64,000 nucleotides of DNA from contig NZ_JAAWVT010000004.1 of assembly GCF_012271785.1 (NCBI RefSeq), forward strand, positions 248,001-312,000. The letters are read 5' to 3'. Shown here piece after piece: positions 34,600-42,185 of the stretch (the stretch's first letter is position 1; every line of letters starts with the position of its first letter). Below the pieces are notes generated by a model. That model was not told the origin of the DNA and did not search any database. It was given only the letters and a program-made list of their open reading frames with translations. The stretch comes from Paeniglutamicibacter terrestris (GTDB taxonomy: Bacteria; Actinomycetota; Actinomycetes; Actinomycetales; Micrococcaceae). The position numbers and the translations under genes are program-made.

Positions 34600-35451
34600 A
34601 TGGCTCAGGTCAGCGGAACCAATCGGAAAGCCCTCCCGCCGACCTCTTACCTGCGCATTTTTGAGCCATTGCGCGCCTTCTCGGAGGCAGACCAGGCGGT
34701 GGCGTTGACCACTGGTCGGATCAGTCGCGAGGTACTGGAGGATGCGACGGCTGCCGCCGCACTGAAGCGGCTGACCCGACCACTCTCAGACCCCTTCCCT
34801 CACCTGCATCTGGAGTCTTTCCGGAAGCTGGTCACCACAACCTGGGACGGCACGGTCAATACGCTGTACTGCCCCGACCAGTTGGCCACCAGGACCATCC
34901 TGGCCTCCGAACAGCTCGATGGCTCCATGCGTCCGCAGTTGCTAGAACTATTGATTCCGAGTGCCGCGCGTGAAGCCAATGCTTTACGCGTGGACAGGCA
35001 ACGATTCACCGATGACGTGGCACATCTGCACACCCGGACGGCCACCTGGGGCGTGCCCTTTGGGTGGCTAATCTTGGTGCACGAAGACGATGAGGTTGAC
35101 GTCATTGAAGACGGCGATGACTTGCTCGCCAGCCGGATCTACACGCCCATGCATCAGGCCCTGGATCGGGTTCGCTATGCGGCGGCAACCCTTGCCATCC
35201 ACGCGCCGGAGATGGATCTGCTGGACGAACTCGCAGCACTGAGCGAATGGCTTCAGCTCTTTGACGCCGAATCGGTGGTCGAGCTGGACTATGGGCGCAT
35301 TGCGGCCTTGGTATGGCCCGATGATTCGCCCCATGACCTGCGCTTGGGCATCGAATCGCTGGCGGAATCGGATATGACCGGAGCCGCGGCCTCCTACCGC
35401 AGGCTCTCCAGCCGCTGGCTGGCCGTGCGCCAACTGGCACGAGCAAACTAG
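34600..35451 (+). CDS. conserved hypothetical protein of actinobacterial type
   Basis: 283 aa, ATG 34600, 3 bp after exonuclease III and probably co-transcribed with it. Mostly alpha-helical, acidic, without signal peptide, membrane segment or recognised motif. Distinctive stretches are LPPTSYLRIFEPLRAFSEADQ at the N-terminus and WGVPFGWLILVHEDDEVDV near residue 150. I recall similar uncharacterised proteins in Micrococcaceae but no function. The last 4 nt overlap the end of the convergent EamA gene. Confidence 0.7.
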   Translation: MAQVSGTNRKALPPTSYLRIFEPLRAFSEADQAVALTTGRISREVLEDATAAAALKRLTRPLSDPFPHLHLESFRKLVTTTWDGTVNTLYCPDQLATRTILASEQLDGSMRPQLLELLIPSAAREANALRVDRQRFTDDVAHLHTRTATWGVPFGWLILVHEDDEVDVIEDGDDLLASRIYTPMHQALDRVRYAAATLAIHAPEMDLLDELAALSEWLQLFDAESVVELDYGRIAALVWPDDSPHDLRLGIESLAESDMTGAAASYRRLSSRWLAVRQLARAN

Positions 35452-36368
35452 CTCAGGACCTTGGTCACTGCACGAGATGAGTCGTCGTTGTCGGCGCACG
35501 GTCCATCCGATGTCCGTCTTCGTGGTGCCACCTGCCCGGCGAAGATCGCCACGAGGGCAAGCCCGAACCCTACCCACTGCCAAGCCTCAAGATCTTGACC
35601 CAAGATCAACGCGCCCAAGCTCGCGGCAACCAGTGGTGAGAGTAGACCAAGGGCGGCGACGGAGGCCACAGGGAGTTTGCCGACTCCGGTGAACCAGAGC
35701 GTGTAACTTAGCAGTCCACCAGCGAGCCCCAGCCAGAGGTACCCAGCCAACGCAGTGAGGCCTAGGTGGTTCGGAATGCCCTCAAAAAGCAGGGTGATAG
35801 GCAAGAGGAATAAGCCGCCGGCGGTAAGTTGCCAGCCGGCCAAACTCAGCGCTGGAACCCCGGCCGGACGACCCCACTTCTTGGTGAGGGTGACACCGCA
35901 TGCCATGGATACAGCGCCCAACAACCCGGCTACCAGGCCAATCGTATCGAGGACGGCGGTGGATCGAAGCACCACCAATGCAACGCCGACCATCCCGACA
36001 GCGCCCCATAACAGGCGCCACGCGGAGAGCCGCTCACGAAGCACCCACACCACAAGGAAGGCGACAATGAGCGGCTGCGCAGCACCGAGGGTCGCGGCAA
36101 TTCCACCGGGCAGACGATAGGCGGAGATAAAGAGCAGAGGAAAAAATGCTCCGATGTTCAATATGCCAAGCACCGCCGCGCGCCACCACCAGGACCCCTG
36201 CGGCAGCGCGCGGGTCCATGCGATGGCCAAGATTCCCGCAGGCAAAGCCCTCATCAACGCGGCAAATAGTGGGTGCCCGGTAGGTAGAAGCTCCGAGGTC
36301 ACCAAATACGTCGTGCCCCACACCACTGGTGCGATGGCAGTTATCAGTGTTGTTTGGATCCGATTCAC
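35448..36368 (-). CDS. EamA/DMT superfamily transporter
   Basis: 306 aa from GTG 36368, selected because AAGGAG lies 6 nt upstream. The longer frame runs through a 33-bp palindrome. Ten hydrophobic segments in two EamA repeats (IAPVVWGTTYLVTSELLPTGHPLFAALMRALPAG; second repeat GLVAGLLGAVSMACGVTLTKKWG). DMT members export amino acids, nucleobases or drugs; the cargo is unknown. Divergent MarR gene and palindrome suggest drug- or metabolite-induced expression. Confidence 0.9.
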   Translation of the reverse strand: MNRIQTTLITAIAPVVWGTTYLVTSELLPTGHPLFAALMRALPAGILAIAWTRALPQGSWWWRAAVLGILNIGAFFPLLFISAYRLPGGIAATLGAAQPLIVAFLVVWVLRERLSAWRLLWGAVGMVGVALVVLRSTAVLDTIGLVAGLLGAVSMACGVTLTKKWGRPAGVPALSLAGWQLTAGGLFLLPITLLFEGIPNHLGLTALAGYLWLGLAGGLLSYTLWFTGVGKLPVASVAALGLLSPLVAASLGALILGQDLEAWQWVGFGLALVAIFAGQVAPRRRTSDGPCADNDDSSRAVTKVLS

Positions 36369-36374
36369 AAAAAA

Positions 36375-36407
36375 CTCCTTAACGTTAAACAGTTTAGCGT
36401 TAAGGAG
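36375..36407. promoter_or_regulatory. 33-bp near-perfect palindrome, operator overlapping the EamA ribosome-binding site
   Basis: Arms CTCCTTAACGTTAAAC and GTTTAGCGTTAAGGAG around one central base, with a single mismatched pair. On the minus strand the arm nearest the gene contains the AAGGAG of EamA. A degenerate third half-site (GTTCAACGCTGAA, 36438-36450) precedes the MarR start. Best explained as the MarR operator. Confidence 0.7.
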
Positions 36408-36456
36408 CTTACGCTGGTAGAGTTGCATCGTCAAATAGTTCAACGCTGAAAGGTAG

Positions 36457-36963
36457 ATGGTGGCAGATAGCGTCGACAGCATTTTGGATCAGTGGTCAAC
36501 GGCTCGACCCGAGGTTGACGTCAGTCCCATGGGGATACTGGGACGACTTTCCCGCTTGACCCGGCTCCTCGAGCGGGAACAGCACACCGTCTTCAGCCGT
36601 CATGGACTGCAACCGGGAGAGTTTGACATCCTCGCTACACTGCTGCGCGCCGACACCGTAGCCATCGGGCTAACCGCAGGCCAGCTCGCCGAGAGCGCCA
36701 TGGTCACCTCGGGCGCGATCACCAATAGGCTCGACCGACTCCTGGCCAAGAAGCTCATTACCCGCGAGACAGATCCGCACTCCCGACGCACGATTCGTGT
36801 GGCGTTGACCGCAAAGGGCCTAGAACTGATCGACGCCGCACTTCTAGAGCACGTTGCAAACGAAAAAGCCATGCTTTCGGTCATGGATTCCCAGCAGCTT
36901 TCTCACCTCGAAGACCTGCTCCGAGTGCTGCTCGAGCACCATGAGGGCCTCCCGCAAGCTTGA
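36457..36963 (+). CDS. MarR family transcriptional regulator
   Basis: 168 aa, ATG 36457 with GAAAGG upstream. Winged helix at about residues 30-125 (HGLQPGEFDILATLLRADTVAIGLTAGQLAESAMVTSGAITNRLDRLLAKKLITRETDPHSRRTIRVALTAKG) with the typical DxRxxxVxLT wing. Divergent from the EamA exporter, with a long palindrome between, so likely repressor of the exporter and of itself. The start of the next gene is independent of it. Confidence 0.9.
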   Translation: MVADSVDSILDQWSTARPEVDVSPMGILGRLSRLTRLLEREQHTVFSRHGLQPGEFDILATLLRADTVAIGLTAGQLAESAMVTSGAITNRLDRLLAKKLITRETDPHSRRTIRVALTAKGLELIDAALLEHVANEKAMLSVMDSQQLSHLEDLLRVLLEHHEGLPQA

Positions 36964-37033
36964 TCGTTTTGGCTTGGCGACATCAACGCCGAACTATCAA
37001 GACGACCTTCCCTGCCTTGGTAGTCTCGATGAT

Positions 37034-38032
37034 GTGTCACTAATTCCAACAGCACTCCTCTTTGCCCTGTACTTCTATCTGCGCCACCGGGACCGTCGGA
37101 TGCTGCGCAACGGAGTGGTACTGGTCGCCGCCTGCTATTTGCTGCTGATAGAAATTGGCCGGTTGCTTTCCCAGTGGGTTCCGGGTGCGGAATACCTCTT
37201 CCTCGCCGTGCTCGCGCTGGCACCTGTCGCAGTTCTGGCCCTCTCTGCCGCCCTCATTCATAACGGCGTGGTGATGTTCAAGTCGGAGGGGCGCCGGTTG
37301 GGCAACATGATCTCTCTTTTGCTGGGGCTGCTGTTGGTATTCCTGCCCGCCTTCGCCCTGTTGCTGGTCCTGACGCTGAATCCGTTGGCCGTCGGGTTTG
37401 CGGCCCTGCTCTTTTTCCTGTGCAGCTACTTCGGAGTCGTGTTCGTGGTCTTTCTGGCCTATGCCCTCGCTTACGGGCGCATGCGCTTCACGAAAACACC
37501 GCAAGGGATCGTGGTGCTTGGTTCTCGACTCATCGATGGCAAGGTTCCACCGCTGTTGCGCAGCCGCTTGGACAAAGCGTTGGAAATCTACAACAGCACC
37601 ACACCACGCCCGCTGCTGATTCCTTCCGGTGGTCAGGGCCCCGACGAATCTACTGCCGAGGGCTCAGCCATGGCCGAATACCTCCTCGAATCAGGGGCTG
37701 CCCGCCAGGATATTGTGGTGGAGGATCAAGCAGTGAACACCGAAGAGAACCTGCAACTCTCCGCAAAGCTCTTTGCCCAGGCCGGACGCAGCGGGCCCCT
37801 GCTGGCTGTCACCAATAATTACCATGTGCTGCGCGCAGCTCTGTTGGCCCGCCGGCTGAAGATTGATGCAGAGGTCGTCGGCTCTCCCACGGCTAAGTAC
37901 TACCTGCCCAGTGCCTTCTTACGCGAATACGCGGCAGTGCTGGTTGAGCACAAGTGGTTGCACGTCATGCTTTTCCTGCCGTTTGTGGCGATGACAGCGC
38001 TTCTGGTTATGGCGATCGTCAACAATCAGTAG
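37034..38032 (+). CDS. YdcF/ElyC family membrane protein (DUF218)
   Basis: 332 aa from GTG 37034, chosen because TAGTCT (37021-37026) sits 7 nt before it; the frame is open up to 36854 but inside the MarR gene. About four to five N-terminal membrane segments (VSLIPTALLFALYFYL to VVFVVFLAYALAYG). The DUF218 domain (about residues 155-290) contains GIVVLGSRLIDGKVPPLLRSRLDKAL, IPSGGQGPDEST, EGSAMAEYLLESGA and NTEENLQLS. One further C-terminal helix. The E. coli relatives SanA and ElyC influence envelope integrity; the biochemical activity is not established. Confidence 0.82.
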   Translation: MSLIPTALLFALYFYLRHRDRRMLRNGVVLVAACYLLLIEIGRLLSQWVPGAEYLFLAVLALAPVAVLALSAALIHNGVVMFKSEGRRLGNMISLLLGLLLVFLPAFALLLVLTLNPLAVGFAALLFFLCSYFGVVFVVFLAYALAYGRMRFTKTPQGIVVLGSRLIDGKVPPLLRSRLDKALEIYNSTTPRPLLIPSGGQGPDESTAEGSAMAEYLLESGAARQDIVVEDQAVNTEENLQLSAKLFAQAGRSGPLLAVTNNYHVLRAALLARRLKIDAEVVGSPTAKYYLPSAFLREYAAVLVEHKWLHVMLFLPFVAMTALLVMAIVNNQ

Positions 38033-38050
38033 CGCGACGCCCCTGCCGTC

Positions 38051-38665
38051 CTAGATCACCCGTTCGGTTCTCGCGAAGCGCGAGCGCGTCCCGACCACCA
38101 CGTAGACCAACACCGGCCCGCTGACACCCAGCGCCTCCTGAGCAAGCCGGGCCGCGCGGGCGACATCGCGACCCAACGGGCCCGGCGCTGTACCCTTGCG
38201 CGGTTGCACCTTCACGCGCAGCCCCGCCTCCGGCAACAGATTCCACACGCTAATGTTGATCGAGATGATGTCGCTGCGCCTGCCCAAAAAGTGCCTGAGC
38301 ATTTGATCCACGGCGTTGGGGGAAATCTCAATGCGACCGGGAGTATTCTCATCGGCAAAGTACTTTGAGACATAGTCGCCCCCGCGCCCCCGACCCTGCA
38401 CGGTTATCCACCACAACATCAACAGGATGATGCAGATGAGGAATGCGGCTATCAGAATCCAGACCCAGGAGTCCTTTTGCCCCGGTAGCGTGTTAATCGT
38501 CAGCAGATTGCCGAACCACGCGCCCGCTCCCGAGGCGATGACCTGCCAACGTTGGGCATAATCGGCAGCAAATGCCGTCAGCATCAGGTGTGCTCCGCAA
38601 AGTAGCAGAAGGAACCCGATCAGAATCAGGAGGATCCGGTTCACCAGTCGCGGTGTCTGGTTCAT
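38051..38665 (-). CDS. AmaP-like Asp23 membrane-anchor protein
   Basis: 204 aa, ATG 38665, overlapping the DUF6286 gene by 4 nt. Two N-terminal transmembrane helices (ILLILIGFLLLLCGAHLML and WVWILIAAFLICIILLMLWW) followed by a soluble domain with Asp23-like alternation (GRIEISPNAVDQMLRHFLG, INISVWNLLPEAGLRVKVQPRKG). In Staphylococcus AmaP anchors Asp23 at the membrane (established). Last gene of a five-gene ATGA-coupled operon. Confidence 0.8.
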   Translation of the reverse strand: MNQTPRLVNRILLILIGFLLLLCGAHLMLTAFAADYAQRWQVIASGAGAWFGNLLTINTLPGQKDSWVWILIAAFLICIILLMLWWITVQGRGRGGDYVSKYFADENTPGRIEISPNAVDQMLRHFLGRRSDIISINISVWNLLPEAGLRVKVQPRKGTAPGPLGRDVARAARLAQEALGVSGPVLVYVVVGTRSRFARTERVI

Positions 38666-39237
38666 TGGCCAATCACCCCGCTCGAGGACACTCGGATGTG
38701 GACCTGAGGTTGCGGTTCAACCAGGTTGGCACGCAGCTCGTCCTCGATGGCTGCCGCGACGCTTGCCGGATCGATAGGTGATCCCGAGGTTGGACTCAGC
38801 TGCACCTCAACTCGTTCCCGGTGCACCGTGACCAGCGCCTGGCCCGGGCCTACTCCGGCAGCGGATCTCGCACGGCGCGCCAGACCTGCGGCCAGTACCT
38901 GATCATCAACGATCAATATCGCATCCTCACAGGCCAGGCTGTGCCTGGCGCGTTGCCCTCGGCGTAAACCATGACTCAGCAGGACCAAGCCAATGAGCCC
39001 GATGCCCAGTCCCAGGAGAGCGAGCGCCGCGGGTTCCGTGGTGCCCGGCATGATCGAAATCCAGCTCCACCACGTTTCGGGAGCGGCAACCATCGGCTCC
39101 TGACCGAGCGCTTTGAGCGCCGCCTCGAATAAGGCATAGAGGCAGACTAGGATGACAATTATGGCTCCGGTGAGCACAGCTGGTGACCGCCCGCTGGTGA
39201 GCTCCCGTTCACGAATTTCGTCTAGTTTTGAGACCAT
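38662..39237 (-). CDS. DUF6286 family membrane protein of the Asp23 cluster
   Basis: 191 aa, ATG 39237 overlapping the previous stop. Two transmembrane helices (LTGAIIVILVCLYALFEAALKAL and ALALLGLGIGLIGLVLLSHGL), then a cytoplasmic domain with ILIVDDQVLAAGLARRARSAAGVGPGQALVTVHRERVEVQL. DUF6286 proteins occur beside Asp23 genes in actinobacteria. Role presumably structural in the membrane-associated Asp23 assembly; no enzymatic motif is seen. Confidence 0.8.
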   Translation of the reverse strand: MVSKLDEIRERELTSGRSPAVLTGAIIVILVCLYALFEAALKALGQEPMVAAPETWWSWISIMPGTTEPAALALLGLGIGLIGLVLLSHGLRRGQRARHSLACEDAILIVDDQVLAAGLARRARSAAGVGPGQALVTVHRERVEVQLSPTSGSPIDPASVAAAIEDELRANLVEPQPQVHIRVSSSGVIGQ

Positions 39238-39596
39238 CAGCGTCGCCGATCCGTGTCCGGTGCGATAATCCCGGTGACTCGAACATCAACCTGGCTGACG
39301 AGGGAGCCGGTGAGGTTGCTAAATTGCTCACCGATGGTGCCGCGCCAAGCACGGACTCGATCGAGCACTGGGAGCCCAGCACCACCCGAGGTTTCACCTA
39401 CAGGGAGCGGCGTATGGATGGTCAGTGCCAGATATCCGGCGTCGTCACGCAAGAATGCTCGTACCAATACCGGGTCGACGCCAAAGATTTCCGCCGCGAC
39501 GGCACGAGCGGTTCCGGTCAGCGCCTGGGCGCTGACCCTCGTGTATCCAGCGCGTGGCACCGATACGGGTACCCGGGCCAAAGATTGTTCGCTCAT
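39237..39596 (-). CDS. small Asp23-cluster protein, possibly a divergent Asp23
   Basis: 119 aa from ATG 39596, whose ATGA overlaps the end of the 63-aa gene; longer readings of the frame run through other operon genes. No transmembrane helix. The centre (TGTARAVAAEIFGVDPVLVRAFLRDDAGYLALTIHTPLPV) and the end (VSQVDVRVTGIIAP) show the beta-alpha pattern of Asp23/Gls24 domains, so it may be a second, divergent Asp23 subunit. Function unknown. Confidence 0.7.
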   Translation of the reverse strand: MSEQSLARVPVSVPRAGYTRVSAQALTGTARAVAAEIFGVDPVLVRAFLRDDAGYLALTIHTPLPVGETSGGAGLPVLDRVRAWRGTIGEQFSNLTGSLVSQVDVRVTGIIAPDTDRRR

Positions 39597-39784
39597 GACG
39601 AGGATCGGCGGCCAGTCAGTGCGTCGAGCACGGCCCGAAAATCGACCCTGCCACCGGCAATCCGCGACAACAGGGCGCCAAGGGCCATGAACAACGCCAT
39701 GAGCAGGAACCCGCCTACTCCATAGCTCAGCGCGGCCCAGGCCAAGATGGCTCCTAGGAGTGCTCCGATAAGTGTTGGTTTCAT
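39593..39784 (-). CDS. small membrane protein of the Asp23 operon (DUF2273-like)
   Basis: 63 aa, ATG 39784, overlapping asp23 by 4 nt. Two hydrophobic segments (LIGALLGAILAWAALSYG and FLLMALFMALGALLSRIAGG) and a basic tail with GRVDF. Size and position correspond to the small DUF2273-type proteins found between asp23 and amaP genes in Firmicutes. Confidence 0.75.
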   Translation of the reverse strand: MKPTLIGALLGAILAWAALSYGVGGFLLMALFMALGALLSRIAGGRVDFRAVLDALTGRRSSS

Positions 39785-40218
39785 GCCGAACCTTCCACTG
39801 TTGTTTCGCGCATTTTCTCGGACCCCGAGCGGGACGACGGGATGTACACGTCACCGATTTCGATATTGACCTCAATGACTTCGAAATCGGTCAGTTCCTG
39901 TACTGCGGTGAAGATTGCTTCGCGAACGGCTGCGGCCAACTCGTGAAGTTTGACGCCGTAACGCGCGGTGAGCACTACGTCGATTGCCACCTGCCGGGTG
40001 CCCACCTGAACACTGACGCCATGAGCCGGCTCCTGGGAGGATCCAACCGCGCCCCGCAAGGCACCAAAAGCTCGAGAAGTTCCCAAACCCATTGCATGAA
40101 CGCCTGAAATTCCGCGTGCGGCGGCTGCAGCAACTTTCGCAACGGCCAGATCGGTGATTTTGGTTGTTCCACTGACTTCAGTCTCGGGCACGTTGTGCAC
40201 TAATTGTGTTCGGTCCAT
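39781..40218 (-). CDS. Asp23/Gls24 family envelope stress protein
   Basis: 145 aa, ATG 40218 with AAGGGGG about 9 nt upstream. Asp23 domain: TKITDLAVAKVAAAAARGISGVHAMG, VQVGTRQVAIDVVLTARYGVKLHELAAAVREAIFTAVQELTDFEVIEVNIEIGDVYIP. First gene of the operon asp23 - 63 aa - 119 aa - DUF6286 - amaP, every junction an ATGA overlap. Asp23 forms membrane-associated structures under alkaline or cell-wall stress (known from Gram-positive bacteria). No regulator or sigma factor gene adjoins it. Confidence 0.9.
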   Translation of the reverse strand: MDRTQLVHNVPETEVSGTTKITDLAVAKVAAAAARGISGVHAMGLGTSRAFGALRGAVGSSQEPAHGVSVQVGTRQVAIDVVLTARYGVKLHELAAAVREAIFTAVQELTDFEVIEVNIEIGDVYIPSSRSGSEKMRETTVEGSA

Positions 40219-40423
40219 GGCTACGGCCCCCTTTGCGCTTGCCGCTCGTTCCTCGGCTTTAATCCCAGCCTACAACCGAACGTGACGGACGTCGCTAGAA
40301 TTAATTCGCGGGAACGGTGGTCAGCGCCGCGAAAAACGAGAGTCGACGCGCAAATCGGACTCAAAGTGATGCCGTCTCGCGATACCTATATATAGGCGCT
40401 ATTTTCGGCATCCGCATAGTTAA

Positions 40424-40453
40424 AGCAAAAACCCCCTTGTTTCCAAGAGGGTT
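40424..40453 (-). terminator. rho-independent terminator of the tRNA cluster
   Basis: Minus strand stem AACCCTCTTG / CAAGGGGGTT with a GAAA loop, followed by TTTTTGC. Six bases downstream of the tRNA-Phe CCA end. Confidence 0.9.
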
Positions 40454-40461
40454 TTAGATGG

Positions 40462-40534
40462 TGGCTCCGACCGGCGTCGATCCGGTGACCTTTCGATTTT
40501 CAGTCGAACGCTCTACCAACTGAGCTACAGAGCC
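40462..40534 (-). tRNA. tRNA-Phe (anticodon GAA)
   Basis: Minus strand, 73 nt. Acceptor GGCTCTG/CGGAGCC, D-arm GCTCAGTTGGTAGAGC, anticodon loop CTGAAAA, T-arm GGATCGACGCC region, discriminator A. CCA is encoded at 40461-40459. Last of three tRNA genes in the same orientation. Confidence 0.95.
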
Positions 40535-40589
40535 TGGCATCATCAGGCTAGATGATCACCCGATCTTCCGGCGAACCAGAAAACCAAAG

Positions 40590-40663
40590 CGACCCTGACG
40601 GGACTTGAACCCGCGACCTCCGCCGTGACAGGGCGGCGCGCTAACCAACTGCGCTACAGGGCC
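40590..40663 (-). tRNA. tRNA-Asp (anticodon GTC)
   Basis: Minus strand, 74 nt. Acceptor GGCCCTG/CAGGGTC, D-arm GCGCAGTTGGTTAGCGC, anticodon loop CTGTCAC, T-arm GCGGGTTCAAGTCCCGT, discriminator G. CCA not encoded. Confidence 0.95.
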
Positions 40664-40743
40664 TTATTCGCGAAGTCTCCCTCGCTCACAAGACAAGAAC
40701 TCTACCAGAGCTTTTCGCTCTCGCATAATCCATGTTTCATGCG

Positions 40744-40816
40744 TACCCCCAACGGGATTCGAACCCGTGCCGCCGCCGTGAAAGGGCGGTGTCCTAGGCC
40801 GCTAGACGATGGGGGC
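40744..40816 (-). tRNA. tRNA-Glu (anticodon TTC)
   Basis: Minus strand, 73 nt. Acceptor GCCCCCA/TGGGGGT, D-arm with CGTCTAGCGGCCTAGGACAC, anticodon loop CTTTCAC, T-arm ACGGGTTCGAATCCCGT, discriminator A. CCA not encoded. First of the cluster Glu-Asp-Phe. Confidence 0.95.
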
Positions 40817-41003
40817 TCAGGAACCACCGCGTTGGATTACTCCGCCGCAGTGGACTCAAATAACTATAGGGGTAAATTTCCCAGCGCGCAAAACGAAACG
40901 GCAGTGACGCTCGACACGGTCGGTTTTTCCCCGGTTTTCGGGGCAACGCCTCCCTTCGCGCAACAGCGAGAAAAGTCGACAAATGCTGGGTAGAGTTCAC
41001 GAC

Positions 41004-41375
41004 ATGGGGTACACAATGACCGAAGATGAGTTTGAACTGGTGGCCGAACGAGCTCTGGGTCAATTACCCGCAGCGTTGCTGTCCATGATGGAAAACGTCG
41101 CAATCTTCATAGAAGACGCTTACACCCCGCTTCCGGGCGAAGATCCCAACACCAAACTCCTAGGGCTTTATGAAGGCACCGCCCTTACGGATCGCGATTC
41201 GGGGTGGGGCGCCGGAGCCATGCCTGACCGAATCACCATCTACAAGGATGCGATTCTCGAAATTTGCTCAACCGAGAAACAGGTCGAGGAAGAAGTCGGC
41301 ATAACGATCGTCCATGAAATCGCCCACCACTTCGGCATCGACGACGACAGGCTGCACCAACTCGGCTGGGGTTAG
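41004..41375 (+). CDS. minimal zincin-like metallopeptidase family protein
   Basis: 123 aa from ATG 41004, which lies 7 nt after a TAGAGT box; an ATG at 40983 would precede that box. Contains the HExxH zinc motif in TIVHEIAHHFGIDDDRLHQLGWG, with Asp residues placed as the third-ligand region of this family (formerly DUF1025), and MTEDEFELVAERALGQLPAALLSMMENVAIFIEDAY at the N-terminus. Cytosolic, no signal peptide. Substrate not known. Monocistronic, next to the tRNA cluster. Confidence 0.88.
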   Translation: MGYTMTEDEFELVAERALGQLPAALLSMMENVAIFIEDAYTPLPGEDPNTKLLGLYEGTALTDRDSGWGAGAMPDRITIYKDAILEICSTEKQVEEEVGITIVHEIAHHFGIDDDRLHQLGWG

Positions 41376-42185
41376 CAGACTACCGGTCGCCTCCCGGCAA
41401 AAAACGCAGAGTCCCTCGACCGGCAGGGCGCTAGAGCCGCGACGTGCTCTAACCCGCTGAGCGCCCCGCTCCTGAAGCCGCAGGACATCCTCCGCTGTCA
41501 CCATCCGGGCCGACTCTACAGTGCGCTCCACTCAATTCAACCGCTCAATAACGTGGGCCAACGTGGGCCCAGGATATCCCGGCGGACTGCAGATACGAAT
41601 ACCCCTTTGAGCCCGGCAGTCCGACCTATTTCAACTGCTCCGGGTTACTCCAGGTAGGTGTTGGTCAAGGGTGGCAAAAGTCTGCAGTGAAACGTCAGGG
41701 CGCAGTGCTAGGGGAACTCGGCCCAAGCAAGCTAGACATCAACCCGTGAACGGTTTTTTATCACGTTGCGCTGTACATCACGAGCTCCAATAGAACCTCT
41801 GCCCGCAAACAAGCGGGCCAATATCTCACTACTTAAGATGAATAGTGCACCAATTCGTAACATCTTTAATCAACCTGACCGTCGCGAAACGTGCTGTTTA
41901 GTTGATGCGTGCCCTCGCGACGACGATCCCGACACTCCGCTCTGACTATGAATGATCCGAGCAGGACCGCCACATTACTGTCCATTGCACTCGTATATAT
42001 ACGGGAAATCTCGGTATAATTACACGGTTGTTATTGTAATTTTTGTTGTTACTGCTGTTGCCAGTGTGAATAGTTATCCCATAGGGTGCTATAGGTAGCA
42101 GCGATCAGGCCACACCGTTCTGGCCATACTTCTCGCACATTCTGGAGAACTACAAACGGATCGCCGCGGTAAGGAATTACACGGC
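41376..42185. other. 810-bp intergenic region before the NlpC/P60 gene, AT-richer than its surroundings
   Basis: No convincing gene. A minus-strand frame 41268-41531 overlaps the zincin gene and is treated as a shadow. The right half is unusually AT-rich (41980-42060) and contains a perfect TATAAT box (42015-42020) without a matching -35, plus TATATATA just before it. The transcript from there would have a leader of about 160 nt. I looked for the ydaO/c-di-AMP riboswitch that often precedes cell-wall hydrolase genes in actinobacteria and did not recognise it. Confidence 0.5.

Noticed and set aside
40385-40396. CCTATATATAGG palindrome between the tRNA terminator and the asp23 operon
   Set aside because: Short AT palindrome, likely part of a promoter; not enough to call an operator.
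41420-41500. tRNA-like stretch on the minus strand with a perfect D-arm (GCTC-AGCGGGTTA-GAGC)
   Set aside because: Acceptor and anticodon stems do not pair and the T-arm lacks GTTCGA; not a functional tRNA, at most a coincidence or remnant.
41268-41531. Minus-strand 87-aa frame with a CVFC motif opposite the zincin gene
   Set aside because: Half of it is the antisense of a well-supported gene, there is no ribosome-binding site or -10 box at its start, and the CxxC occurs once only.
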